This document shows, in pieces, positions 1 to 8,048 of a stretch of 64,000 bases of DNA. The notes beneath the pieces were generated by a model that saw only the letters and a list, made by a program, of their open reading frames with translations, ran no database searches and had not been told where the DNA came from. Every line of letters starts with the position of its first letter. Position 1 is the first letter of the stretch. This DNA is from Polynucleobacter sp. AP-Jannik-300A-C4 (lineage in GTDB: Bacteria > Pseudomonadota > Gammaproteobacteria > Burkholderiales > Burkholderiaceae), in NCBI RefSeq assembly GCF_018688335.1, contig NZ_CP061316.1, positions 1,178,001 to 1,242,000 on the forward strand. The letters run 5' to 3'. Both the position numbers and the translations under genes were made by a program.

Positions 1-1346
1 TCTTAGAGCTAGGCTACTTGGATGTTTCTGTTTTTAAAGGTGGCATTCCTGCTTGGAAAGCAGCTGGCGGTGAAGTATTTAAGGACGTCAATGTACCCAG
101 CAAATCTTTTGGTGAATTCGTGGAATCCAAAAGACATACTCCCTCTTTGTCCGCCCAAGAAGTAAAGAAGTTAATTGATGATCAAGAAGATGTAGTGGTG
201 GTAGACGTACGTCGCTTTGATGAATACAACACCATGAGCATCCCAACGGGTATTAGCGTACCGGGCGCTGAATTGGTATTGCGCGTTCCTGAAATTGCCC
301 CTAATCCAAAGACCAAGATCATCGTGAACTGCGCCGGAAGAACACGCAGCATCATCGGCACTCAATCTCTGATTAATGCAGGCATTCCCAATGAGGTGAA
401 TGCTTTGCGCAATGGCACGATTGGCTGGACCTTAGCTGGGCAAGAATTAGATAAGGGGCAAAGTCGTAAATTCAAAGAGGTTAGCGAAAGCACTGCGAGT
501 GAAGCCGCGAAACGTGCACGTAGCGTTGCGGATCAGGCTGGGGTAAAGCGAGTAAAGCTTGCAGATATTGCGCAATGGAAATCTCAAGCAGAACGCACCA
601 CCTATTTCTTTGATCCAAGAACCCCTGAAGAATATGAAGCAGGCCATCTTCCAGGATTCCGCTCCACACCAGGCGGGCAATTAGTACAAGAAACAGAAAT
701 GGTAGCGCCGGTTCGTGGCGCACGAATCGTACTATCGGACCCAGGTGGTGTTCGAGCCAATATGCCTGCCTCGTGGCTTGCCCAAATGGCTTGGGACGTC
801 TACGTGATTGATGACATCAAAGCTGCCGACCTTACTGAGAAAGGGGCATGGACTCCCGCCCTACCAAGCACGCCTCAGATTCAAACAGTAGATGTCAAGA
901 CAGCTTCCTCATGGCTAGAGAGTGATAGCACAACCATCTGTATAGATCTGAGCACTCATGCAAATTATGTGAAGGGCCATATTCCTGGAAGTTGGTTTGC
1001 ACTGCGATCACAGTTTTCAAACGCGATGAAAAATCTACCAACCTCAAATCGCCTCGTCCTCACGAGCACAACCGGTGAACTTGCCATCTTTGCTGCAAAT
1101 GAAATACAGGCGCTAACAGGATCAGCGGTTTATGTTCTTGATGGTGGTAATAAAGCCTGGATTGATGCAGGCTTAACTCTTGAAAAAGGTGCCACACACC
1201 TAGCGTCCCCTCCGCTGGACCGTTACAAACGACCGTATGAAGGCACTAGCGTCGATCCAGCAGCAATGCAGGCCTACCTAGATTGGGAGTATGGCTTGGT
1301 TGAACAGCTAGGCAAGGATGGCACTCATCACTTCTGGGTTTTGTAG
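1..1346 (+). CDS. multi-domain rhodanese-like sulfurtransferase (5' end outside window)
   Basis: The reading frame is open from base 3 and continues upstream of the window, so the N-terminus is missing; the TTG at 18 is an internal codon, not a convincing start. The visible 447 residues hold the end of one rhodanese domain (GGIPAWKAAGG) and three further rhodanese folds. Counting from the TTG codon, the second domain has a classic active-site loop with Cys105 in CAGRTRS. The third has Asp241 (VLSDPGG) and the fourth has Thr351 (LTSTTGE) where the persulfide Cys should be, so these two look catalytically dead. Rhodaneses move sulfane sulfur between thiols; multi-domain forms often sit with cysteine or sulfur catabolism genes, which would lie upstream here. 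The role is inferred from fold only. Confidence 0.88.
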   Translation, partial: LELGYLDVSVFKGGIPAWKAAGGEVFKDVNVPSKSFGEFVESKRHTPSLSAQEVKKLIDDQEDVVVVDVRRFDEYNTMSIPTGISVPGAELVLRVPEIAPNPKTKIIVNCAGRTRSIIGTQSLINAGIPNEVNALRNGTIGWTLAGQELDKGQSRKFKEVSESTASEAAKRARSVADQAGVKRVKLADIAQWKSQAERTTYFFDPRTPEEYEAGHLPGFRSTPGGQLVQETEMVAPVRGARIVLSDPGGVRANMPASWLAQMAWDVYVIDDIKAADLTEKGAWTPALPSTPQIQTVDVKTASSWLESDSTTICIDLSTHANYVKGHIPGSWFALRSQFSNAMKNLPTSNRLVLTSTTGELAIFAANEIQALTGSAVYVLDGGNKAWIDAGLTLEKGATHLASPPLDRYKRPYEGTSVDPAAMQAYLDWEYGLVEQLGKDGTHHFWVL

Positions 1347-1392
1347 TTGATATTGGTAGCGCAGTTTTGGCGTTAGCAACTTAGAATGCCTT

Positions 1393-1686
1393 ATGTATAA
1401 AACAACTGCAATGGTCATCTTATCTTTAGGTCTTTTAGCCTGCGAGAGGGAAACCTATACTACCTGGTCATGCATCGATAGCGCTGGAATCAAGTATCCG
1501 ATGGTTCTCAAAAAAGCTCAGATGCAGTTTCAGGATCGTCAGTTTGATTACTGCGGCAGCTTGGGGCCTGTGAGCTATTTTGATGTCAAGTGCCCAGCTC
1601 AAATCCAAAGCTCTAGTAAAAGCTTCATACCCAGCTCTGGTCAATTAATTAGCAATGCCAATGAATTTCAGTGCAATGCCCTCTAA
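1393..1686 (+). CDS. small putative lipoprotein, unknown function
   Basis: The 97-residue product starts with a short hydrophobic signal segment ending in a lipobox (LGLLAC, Cys at about 17), so it is probably exported and lipidated. The mature part carries four further cysteines (in SCIDS, DYCGS, VKCPA and FQCNAL), which could form two disulfides in the periplasm. I do not recognise the family. Its 3' end overlaps the start of the next gene by 11 nt, which suggests co-translation. No clear Shine-Dalgarno sequence precedes the ATG, so the start rests on the signal peptide. Confidence 0.65.
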   Translation: MYKTTAMVILSLGLLACERETYTTWSCIDSAGIKYPMVLKKAQMQFQDRQFDYCGSLGPVSYFDVKCPAQIQSSSKSFIPSSGQLISNANEFQCNAL

Positions 1687-1912
1687 GAATCAAAACTCAC
1701 TCAATCCAAAGAAGCTACTTCTGACTAAGTGGACGGCAGTTAAACCTATTAATAAACGCAAACACTTTCTCGTTAGCAAGGTCATTATTCCGGAGCCACC
1801 TGAAATGCCTATTGAGTTCATTGAGCTAGAAGCCGTCTTTGACAAGAGTGTGCAAATCATTCCTTGGCGAGACCTAAAAGTAACAGGGGTCTGGCTTCAG
1901 GGCTGGGTGTAA
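1676..1912 (+). CDS. small Trp-rich conserved protein (TIGR02450-type)
   Basis: The product is a 78-residue protein with the pattern NPKKLLLTKWTAV, then NKRKHFLVSKVI, then PWRDLKVTGVWLQGW. This matches a family of small tryptophan-rich proteins known from proteobacteria and cyanobacteria; their function is unknown. I chose ATG 1676 because family similarity begins ten residues downstream of it; an in-frame ATG at 1655 would only add residues that overlap the previous gene. The protein has no signal peptide and is probably cytoplasmic. A strong terminator follows directly after the stop codon, so it closes the transcription unit. Confidence 0.75.
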   Translation: MPSKNQNSLNPKKLLLTKWTAVKPINKRKHFLVSKVIIPEPPEMPIEFIELEAVFDKSVQIIPWRDLKVTGVWLQGWV

Positions 1913-1944
1913 AAAAGCCGTCACTGATTGACGGCTTTTTTATT
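1911..1944. terminator. bidirectional intrinsic terminator
   Basis: A 7-bp stem GCCGTCA (1917-1923) pairs with TGACGGC (1929-1935) around a 5-nt loop. An A-run precedes it and a T-run follows it, so it can stop transcripts on both strands. It lies between the Trp-rich protein gene and the convergent phasin-like gene. Confidence 0.85.
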
Positions 1945-1964
1945 GGCAACAGACTTAAAAATAC

Positions 1965-2489
1965 TTACTTCGTTTTCTTCTTGCTAGGAGATGAAGTTCT
2001 GAGATCCTCAATGTTTTTCTCAGCAGCATCAGCGACTTGGTTCACAATTTTTCGACCTTCTTTAAACATCTTTTGGCCTGCGGTCGACATGTCATGAACT
2101 ACCTTAGATAACTTATCAGCGTGACCTGGAATCTTATCTTCAACATCTTCAAGCCAACTGACTAAAGAACTGCGAACTTTTTCAAGATGTTTCTCAGTTC
2201 CATCAGCTGCATCATCGCCAATCTCTTTCAGAACTGATTTCACTTTCTTCTGATAAACAGTTGCACGCTTAGCAGCTTCTTTTGCGGCAGATTCCTGGAG
2301 CTCTTTGAGCTTAACAAGATCGTTCTTAGCAGCTGACTTGGCACTCTCCATTGCATTTTTCATGCCCCACTGAATTTCCTCGAGATGGTGCGCACTGAGG
2401 TCCTTTGCGGCATCCAATAATTTATGGGAGTAATCAAATAACTCCTTTGCCTTCTCTTGTTGCCATGCTTGAATGTCTTTCTTGTCCAT
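1965..2489 (-). CDS. phasin-like coiled-coil protein
   Basis: The 174-residue product is almost wholly helical and rich in Ala, Lys, Glu and Asp, with heptad-like spacing and no Cys or transmembrane segment. It ends in a basic tail (SPSKKKTK). This is the composition of phasin or phasin-like proteins that coat polyhydroxyalkanoate granules, and the basic tail could bind DNA as in PhaF/PhaM-type proteins. A PHB dehydrogenase gene lies elsewhere in this window (20606-21382), which fits PHB metabolism but does not prove a link. A good ribosome site (AAAGGAGAAATG) supports the start at 2489. The call is by composition, so the exact family is uncertain. Confidence 0.6.
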   Translation of the reverse strand: MDKKDIQAWQQEKAKELFDYSHKLLDAAKDLSAHHLEEIQWGMKNAMESAKSAAKNDLVKLKELQESAAKEAAKRATVYQKKVKSVLKEIGDDAADGTEKHLEKVRSSLVSWLEDVEDKIPGHADKLSKVVHDMSTAGQKMFKEGRKIVNQVADAAEKNIEDLRTSSPSKKKTK

Positions 2490-2586
2490 TACATTTCTCC
2501 TTTAGTTAAATTAGAGCAGTGAGCTATCAAAAACCCATACTTCCACTCTATACCCAAAATAAGAACTTGCCAATTCTCCCCCTTTA

Positions 2587-2608
2587 TTGACATTAAATTG
2601 ACATTAAA
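2587..2608 (+). repeat. tandem 11-bp repeat in the haemoglobin promoter region
   Basis: TTGACATTAAA occurs twice in perfect tandem (2587-2597 and 2598-2608), ending 8 bases before the ATG at 2617. The unit length equals one helical turn and each copy contains a -35-like TTGACA. This could be a direct-repeat operator or duplicated promoter element; no site of this type is known to me. Confidence 0.6.
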
Positions 2609-2616
2609 ATTAAGGT

Positions 2617-3006
2617 ATGAGCGAAAGAAAAAACCCTTACGAGATTATTGGTGGTGCGGCAAAGGTTGAGGAGCTAGTTGACCGTTTCTATGATTTGATG
2701 GCGCTAGAGGAACCTTTCGCCGAGTTGCGGGCTATGCACTCGGAGGACCTGTCGAGCTCTAGAGATAAGCTCAAACTATTTTTATCGGGCTGGCTAGGTG
2801 GTCCAGATGTTTACTCGCCGAAGTATGGTCACCCCATGCTACGTGCCAGACACCTACCCTTCAAGATTGGCCTAAAAGAGCGTAATCAATGGCTTGCCTG
2901 CATGTATCGAGCCATGGAAGACTGCGGTATTGATGGTCAGATTGGTGCCCAGCTTGAGGAATCTTTTTTCAATACCGCTGACTGGATGAGAAACCAAGCA
3001 AACTAA
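2617..3006 (+). CDS. group II truncated haemoglobin
   Basis: The 129-residue length and the sequence match the trHbII (GlbO/YjbI) family of 2-on-2 globins. Visible landmarks are the B10 Tyr in DRFYDLM (Tyr25), the proximal F8 His in RARHLPF (His79) and the G8 Trp in QWLACMYRAM (Trp92), which is the hallmark of group II. These cytoplasmic haem proteins bind O2 with high affinity and take part in NO or peroxide chemistry or O2 delivery. The gene stands alone between convergent neighbours on the right and a divergent phasin-like gene on the left. The AAGGT just before the ATG is a very short-spaced ribosome site, and the leader may be very short. Confidence 0.93.
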   Translation: MSERKNPYEIIGGAAKVEELVDRFYDLMALEEPFAELRAMHSEDLSSSRDKLKLFLSGWLGGPDVYSPKYGHPMLRARHLPFKIGLKERNQWLACMYRAMEDCGIDGQIGAQLEESFFNTADWMRNQAN

Positions 3007-3027
3007 TGCACTGCTTGGTAGCTTGAT

Positions 3028-4245
3028 CTAGATGGAATGTGCGCAGGCAAAACCACTAGCCCAAGCCCATTGAAAGTTATGGCCGCCAAGATGTCCAGTC
3101 ACATCAACGCACTCCCCTATGAAATACAAGCCTGGGTGCTTACGAGCCATTAGAGTCTGGCCATCTAACTCTTTAGTGTCTACACCACCCAACATCACTT
3201 CTGCTTTTTTCCAGCCCAGGGTTCCAGCTGGCTTTACCGACCAATTGGTAATCAATTCTTTGAGAGCTTGCCTATCCTTTTTAGAGACCTCAGCCCATTT
3301 TTTACCCAGGAGATTTTTTTGTTCTGAAAATGCCTTTGCTAAACGTAGTGGCATGACGGAGGCTAAGATATTTTCAGTCAACTTCAGTCGATTGTCTTCG
3401 TCATTAAATAATTTATCGCAACTGAAGCTCCCATCGACCTCGACTGCACCCAACCAATCAATATGAATCACCTCACCCTCAGTCCAGTAACTGCTAGCTT
3501 GCAGGACTGCTGGGCCTGAGAGGCCTTTGTGAGTCAAGAGTAAATCTTCGTTGAAGCGGCAAGCACCATAACGATTGCCTTTTGATCCTGCGGCAATTCG
3601 AACCGGCAAGCTAAGACCAGATAAGGCCGTTAGATGATCAAATTCTCCAGAGGTAAAGGAGAGTGGCACTAATGCGGGGCGTGGATGGACTACATTCAAT
3701 CCAAACTGCTTGGCGATATCTAAAGAGTATGCCGTGGCCCCAATAGCAGGGACTGCTAGGCCCCCTGTTGCCATGACCACAGAACGCGCGCGCTCAGTGC
3801 CAGCATTGGTTGTAACACTCCATATCCCTGCCTCATGAGAAATGGACTGCACTGTAACTGGATGACGAATATCAACATATCCCTTGGCGCATTCACTCAA
3901 TAGCATCTCAATAATCTGCTTAGCGGAGTCATCGCAAAATAATTGCCCCTGATGTTTCTCGTGATAAGCAATTCGGTATGACTGTACGAGCTGAATAAAT
4001 TCTTTTGCGGGATAGCGAGATAAAGCACTTTTTACAAAGTGCGGATTTAAGGAGAGAAAATTAGCTGGACTGCTGTGGAGATTGGTAAAGTTGCATCGCC
4101 CTCCGCCGCTGATACGAATTTTTTCACATAAGACATCTGCATGGTCTAGTACTAAGACTTTTTTGCCTAACTGGCCAGCAACTCCCGCGCAGAATAGTCC
4201 GGCTGCACCACCACCGATGATGATGGCATCCCAAGATTTACTCAT
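3028..4245 (-). CDS. YhiN/HI0933-family FAD-dependent oxidoreductase
   Basis: The 405-residue protein has an N-terminal dinucleotide-binding motif (IIGGGAAGLFCAGVAG), the family signature RISGGGRCNFTN near residue 45, a VVMATGGLAVPAIGATAYS segment in the middle and a C-terminal FAD-closing motif (YFIGECVDVTGHLGGHNFQWAWASG). This is the HI0933-like flavoprotein family, cytoplasmic and of unknown substrate; some databases call members aminoacetone oxidase family enzymes without direct proof. The gene lies 3 nt downstream of an ion-channel-like gene and is probably in the same operon. The length is normal for the family. Confidence 0.9.
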   Translation of the reverse strand: MSKSWDAIIIGGGAAGLFCAGVAGQLGKKVLVLDHADVLCEKIRISGGGRCNFTNLHSSPANFLSLNPHFVKSALSRYPAKEFIQLVQSYRIAYHEKHQGQLFCDDSAKQIIEMLLSECAKGYVDIRHPVTVQSISHEAGIWSVTTNAGTERARSVVMATGGLAVPAIGATAYSLDIAKQFGLNVVHPRPALVPLSFTSGEFDHLTALSGLSLPVRIAAGSKGNRYGACRFNEDLLLTHKGLSGPAVLQASSYWTEGEVIHIDWLGAVEVDGSFSCDKLFNDEDNRLKLTENILASVMPLRLAKAFSEQKNLLGKKWAEVSKKDRQALKELITNWSVKPAGTLGWKKAEVMLGGVDTKELDGQTLMARKHPGLYFIGECVDVTGHLGGHNFQWAWASGFACAHSI

Positions 4246-4248
4246 GAC

Positions 4249-4764
4249 TTACTTAAAGCGCTCAATAACATCGGCTGGCAAGTTTAGTTTTTGCATATGC
4301 AAACGGGTATAGGCTTGGCGGAAGTTCTTGGTCATCGAGATCATGACGGAAGCAGTCCAGGCAAAAGCAAACATCCCAGAGAACGCAATGATGATCGCTA
4401 GCATCTTCCAACCTTTTGGCAGGAGGTCATCCATAAAACCCATTGCGGTATAGGTGCTACCACTAAATAAAATACTCTCACCCAAATTTGGCAAGAGATT
4501 AAAAGCTTTGAGGGCAATCCCCCAGAGAATGATTTCAAAGATGTGCGTGAGAAATAAACAGAGCACGCTGATATAAAACACGATAGCTACTGAAGAGTAC
4601 TTATGCTCCGAAAGATATAAGAATGATTTCACCTCATAGCGTTTCGCAATTTGAAGTAAAGCAAGACCGTGTACCAACATCACCACTAAAAGCATGGCAA
4701 TGCCAAACAAATAGGCCGGTAGGTCTAGTTCGGAGCTAAGGGATATGGTGTTGGAAATAGTCAT
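4249..4764 (-). CDS. small two-pore-domain-type ion channel-like membrane protein
   Basis: The 171-residue protein has an N-terminal membrane helix (about 14-38), a second one (about 58-83), then a pore-loop-like segment and a final helix (about 116-143), followed by a basic cytoplasmic tail. The layout resembles the ion-channel fold (Ion_trans_2 type), but the loop reads STYTAMGF instead of the K+ filter TVGYGD. The ion specificity is therefore unclear. It is followed after 3 nt by the YhiN-type flavoprotein gene. It could alternatively be a non-conducting relative of channels. Location in the inner membrane is clear; function is inferred from fold. Confidence 0.7.
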   Translation of the reverse strand: MTISNTISLSSELDLPAYLFGIAMLLVVMLVHGLALLQIAKRYEVKSFLYLSEHKYSSVAIVFYISVLCLFLTHIFEIILWGIALKAFNLLPNLGESILFSGSTYTAMGFMDDLLPKGWKMLAIIIAFSGMFAFAWTASVMISMTKNFRQAYTRLHMQKLNLPADVIERFK

Positions 4765-4802
4765 GGTGTCTGTACGCCTATTTTACCGTTCTCATGAACC
4801 TA

Positions 4803-5660
4803 CTAGGCCAACTGATACCAGTTACGAATGACGTCCCAAGCTTCTTGAGCGGTTTCAACAAAATGGATTAAATCCACATCTGCCTGCTCAATAACTCCAT
4901 GCTCAAGCATCTGGTGGAAGTTAATCACCTCCTGCCAGAATGTCTTACCCACTAAGATGATCGGAAATCGATCCACCTTCTTCGTCTGCATTAAGGTGAG
5001 CACCTCAAAGAGTTCGTCAAAAGAACCAAAACCCCCTGGATAAGCCACAATCGCCCTCGCCCTGAGCATGAAGTGCATCTTACGAATAGCAAAATAATGA
5101 AAGCGGAAACTTAAACCAGGTGTGAGATAGGGATTGGGGTACTGCTCTCGCGGTAGGCTGATGTTAAAACCAATCGTCTCATCCCCCGCCTCAAAAGCAC
5201 CACGATTAGCAGCCTCCATAATTCCAGGCCCACCACCAGTAGCGATGTGTAGCTTATTTCGATTCTCAGATTGCGTAGCGTTATAGCCAGCAACAATTGC
5301 CCCAAACTCCCTTGCCGAATCGTAGTATTTGCAATGCAGTAATGCTCTTTTAGCTTCTGCTACAGCCTCTGGAGTTTTGGCATTCTTCTCTAGCTCTCGT
5401 GCCGCTTCACAGCTAATAAAACGAGTGGAACCAAATACAGTAATCGTGTGCTCAATACCTCGCTCATGCAATAAGATCTCCGGCTTTAACAACTCCAACT
5501 GAAAGCGCAAGCCTAAAGTTTCTCGACGAGCTAAAAAGGCTTGGTCATCAAAAGCAAATCGATAGGAGTCTTCAGAACTCTTTTCCTCCAACTGGCTTTT
5601 CTGAAGATTCAGAAAATCAGTGATAGTTTGAGAATTATTGATCGGGAGACTTGGACTCAT
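4803..5660 (-). CDS. LOG-family (TIGR00730-like) Rossmann-fold protein
   Basis: The protein carries the family motif PGGFGSFDELFEVLTLMQ and a GGGPGIMEAANRGA nucleotide-phosphate-binding segment typical of the lysine-decarboxylase-like LOG family. Family members cleave cytokinin ribotides or other nucleoside 5'-monophosphates to free base and ribose phosphate. This long form (285 residues) has a roughly 90-residue N-terminal extension compared with the shortest LOG proteins. I chose the ATG at 5660 because AGAGG lies 7 nt upstream; an upstream in-frame ATG at 5723 would add 21 residues without a better site. The gene is on the same strand as the channel gene 38 nt downstream. Confidence 0.88.
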   Translation of the reverse strand: MSPSLPINNSQTITDFLNLQKSQLEEKSSEDSYRFAFDDQAFLARRETLGLRFQLELLKPEILLHERGIEHTITVFGSTRFISCEAARELEKNAKTPEAVAEAKRALLHCKYYDSAREFGAIVAGYNATQSENRNKLHIATGGGPGIMEAANRGAFEAGDETIGFNISLPREQYPNPYLTPGLSFRFHYFAIRKMHFMLRARAIVAYPGGFGSFDELFEVLTLMQTKKVDRFPIILVGKTFWQEVINFHQMLEHGVIEQADVDLIHFVETAQEAWDVIRNWYQLA

Positions 5661-5829
5661 ATTTGGACCTCTAGATACAGCAACAGAAAGGGTAATAGTA
5701 CCTAGAATATTGCATTCATTCACTGATGGGGCTTATTCCAATTTACTAGCAGCCCTAGAAACCTTAATATGAGAGGAAATTGAGCTTGGTTTGCCACAGC
5801 TTTTTGTTTTCTTTTTATCCACTTTGCAT

Positions 5830-6567
5830 ATGAATACACTCAACCCTTCCCTACTGAGCTCTTTTGTTCCAACCGGCACCTTGCGAGTCGGTATTAATTT
5901 AGGCAACCCTCTTTTGGCTAGCTTGGATGGCAACTCAGGGGATCCCAAAGGGATTACTGTGGATATAGCAAATTACATTGCTACCAAGCTACAACTACCT
6001 ATTACGTTTACCTGCTATCCAATGGCAGGAGCTACTGTTGAGGCAGTTAAATCAAATGAGGTGGACTTGGTATTTGTAGCAATCGACCCGGTTCGTGGGG
6101 CCGATATCAGCTACACCCCTGCCTATATTCAGATTGAAGGCGCCTATATGGTGAAAGACACTTCACCACTCACTAAAAATGAAGATGTAGATGCAGTAGG
6201 TAATGAAATTGTTGTTGGTAAAGGTAGCGCATATGATCTCCACCTTACTCGAGAAATCAAACACGCTAGTCTGCTACGTTCTGCTAATTCTCAAGCTGTG
6301 GTGGACGACTTTATGAAGGGCATTGGAAACCTTGCCGCTGGAGTTAAACAACAATTAGAAAGTGATGCCCTGCGCTACGATAGTTTACGCATGCTACCCG
6401 GACGATTTATGGTGATCAATCAAGCCATTGGCATTCCTAAGGCACGTGTTGATTTTGAAAAAACCAATGCCTACCTTAGTAGCGAGATTCAAGAACTCAA
6501 GGCCTCAGGATTTATCGCAGAGGCCATGTTACGTCACCAAGTACAGGGCGCTAAGGTAGCCGAATAA
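5830..6567 (+). CDS. family 3 solute-binding-like protein without signal peptide
   Basis: The 245-residue product shows the type II periplasmic binding fold: GTLRVGINLGNPL at the start of lobe 1, DPKGITVDIANYIATKLQLP, the loop EVDLVFVAIDPVRGADISYTPAY, and VVGKGSAYDLHLTREIKHA in lobe 2. These match polar amino-acid-type ABC binding proteins. No signal peptide or lipobox is visible, whichever start is used (TTG 5791 or ATG 5830), and no permease or ATPase genes adjoin. It may act in the cytoplasm as a sensor or enzyme-like protein, as in cyclohexadienyl dehydratase relatives. The start is uncertain because neither candidate has a strong ribosome site. Confidence 0.75.
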   Translation: MNTLNPSLLSSFVPTGTLRVGINLGNPLLASLDGNSGDPKGITVDIANYIATKLQLPITFTCYPMAGATVEAVKSNEVDLVFVAIDPVRGADISYTPAYIQIEGAYMVKDTSPLTKNEDVDAVGNEIVVGKGSAYDLHLTREIKHASLLRSANSQAVVDDFMKGIGNLAAGVKQQLESDALRYDSLRMLPGRFMVINQAIGIPKARVDFEKTNAYLSSEIQELKASGFIAEAMLRHQVQGAKVAE

Positions 6568-6570
6568 GCC

Positions 6571-7986
6571 TCAACAAGAATAGGTATGTAGACGCTCCGG
6601 AATAATCACGTTTCTCCACTCCAGTTCGTCACGAATGGTCTGAGCCAAGACGGCCGACGCCTCCGGTTCACCGTGCACAACAAATACGGATTTGGGTACC
6701 GACTCAAAGCCACGCAGCCAATCCAATAAGCCAGCCTGATCAGCATGAGCGGATAAACCGCCAATCGTATGAACAGATGCACGAACTTGAACCTCTTCGC
6801 CAAAGAGTCGCACTTTAGCTGCCTTATCTACCAAGCGACGACCTAAGCTACCATACGCCTGAAAGCCGGTGATCACGATCGCATTTTGTGCCCGTGGCAA
6901 ATTATTCTGCAGATGATGAACAATACGACCTGCATCACACATGCCGCTTGCTGAAATAATGATCGCCCCACCCTTAATCTTATTGAGGGCTTTCGATTCC
7001 TCTACATCCGCAATGAATCTCAGATCAACCGCACCAGGATTTTTCTTAAACCATTCAAAGGTAGATTGAGACTCTTTATCTAATTGCGCAAAAAAGCGTT
7101 GGGTCAAATGAGTGGCCGCAGTTGCCATCGGTGAGTCCACCCAAATACTGAGATGGGGCAATAAATTGCGCCTGACTAGATCAATCAATAGAAACAGCAT
7201 CTCCTGTGTACGACCTACTGCAAAGGCAGGAATAATAATATTTCCATGGGCACTCAGAGTGCTGGTGACCACTTCAATTAATTCAGACTCTGTATCAGCT
7301 AAAGTTTTATGCAAGCGGTCGCCATAAGTTGACTCCACCACTACTACATCGGCTTGAGCAATTCTGGCAGGATCGGGCATCAATAACTTACCCTTCATCC
7401 CAATATCCCCAGAAAACACACAGCGCTTTTTCTGGGCATGATCCTCGGTAATGTCGATTACAGCAATCGCCGATCCCAGAATATGTCCCGCATTTAGAAA
7501 CTCTAAATGAATTCCCTTGCAAAGCTCGACATGTTCTCCGTAAGACAACACTTCACATTGCCCGAGCGCAAGCTCAGCCTCTTCCATTGAGTACAGCGCT
7601 ACCGGTAAGTCCCCACGCCACTTACCCGCTTTTTTCCTACGCTCTGCCCGCTCGACATCAGAGCGCTGAAGGTGAGCACTATCTGGCAACAAAATCTTGA
7701 GTAACTCATAGGTGGCATCCGTACAGTAAATGGGGCCAGTAAATCCTTGGGCACACAGTCTTGGCAATAGGCCGCTATGGTCAATATGCGCATGAGTCAG
7801 CACTACAAAATCGATTTCTTTGGGAGAAAATGGCAAAGGCTCCAGATTCTTAAAGCTGGCCTCGCGCCCACCCTGGAACATACCAAAGTCCACAATGAAC
7901 CGGACTTCACGTCCACCAACAGTAGCCTCTACAGAATGTCTTGAGCCTGTAACCTCACCAGCTGCACCGAGAAATTGTATTTTCAT
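6571..7986 (-). CDS. metallo-beta-lactamase/beta-CASP RNA-processing nuclease
   Basis: The 471-residue protein has the metal-binding motif HAHIDHSG near residue 65, FLNAGHILGSA near 165, an FSGDIGM metal-site Asp near 195, the beta-CASP domain in the middle and a C-terminal GGLSAHADQAGLLDWL motif with a further ligand His. This is the CPSF73-like branch with an RNA specificity domain (YSH1/COG1236), expected to act as a cytoplasmic endo- or exoribonuclease. Length and motifs are complete. Its stop codon lies 3 bases from that of the convergent binding-protein gene, leaving no room for a terminator between them. It shares a 62-bp divergent promoter region with nnrD. Confidence 0.92.
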   Translation of the reverse strand: MKIQFLGAAGEVTGSRHSVEATVGGREVRFIVDFGMFQGGREASFKNLEPLPFSPKEIDFVVLTHAHIDHSGLLPRLCAQGFTGPIYCTDATYELLKILLPDSAHLQRSDVERAERRKKAGKWRGDLPVALYSMEEAELALGQCEVLSYGEHVELCKGIHLEFLNAGHILGSAIAVIDITEDHAQKKRCVFSGDIGMKGKLLMPDPARIAQADVVVVESTYGDRLHKTLADTESELIEVVTSTLSAHGNIIIPAFAVGRTQEMLFLLIDLVRRNLLPHLSIWVDSPMATAATHLTQRFFAQLDKESQSTFEWFKKNPGAVDLRFIADVEESKALNKIKGGAIIISASGMCDAGRIVHHLQNNLPRAQNAIVITGFQAYGSLGRRLVDKAAKVRLFGEEVQVRASVHTIGGLSAHADQAGLLDWLRGFESVPKSVFVVHGEPEASAVLAQTIRDELEWRNVIIPERLHTYSC

Positions 7987-8048
7987 TACTTAAGCATACT
8001 CTCGATAAAATCGATTGTTAAGCCACCTTTAAGAGCGATACTATTTAA

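Noticed and set aside
18..20. TTG at 18 as start of the rhodanese gene
   Set aside because: The frame is open upstream to the window edge and codes for in-family residues (LELGYL before the visible start), so the gene continues outside.
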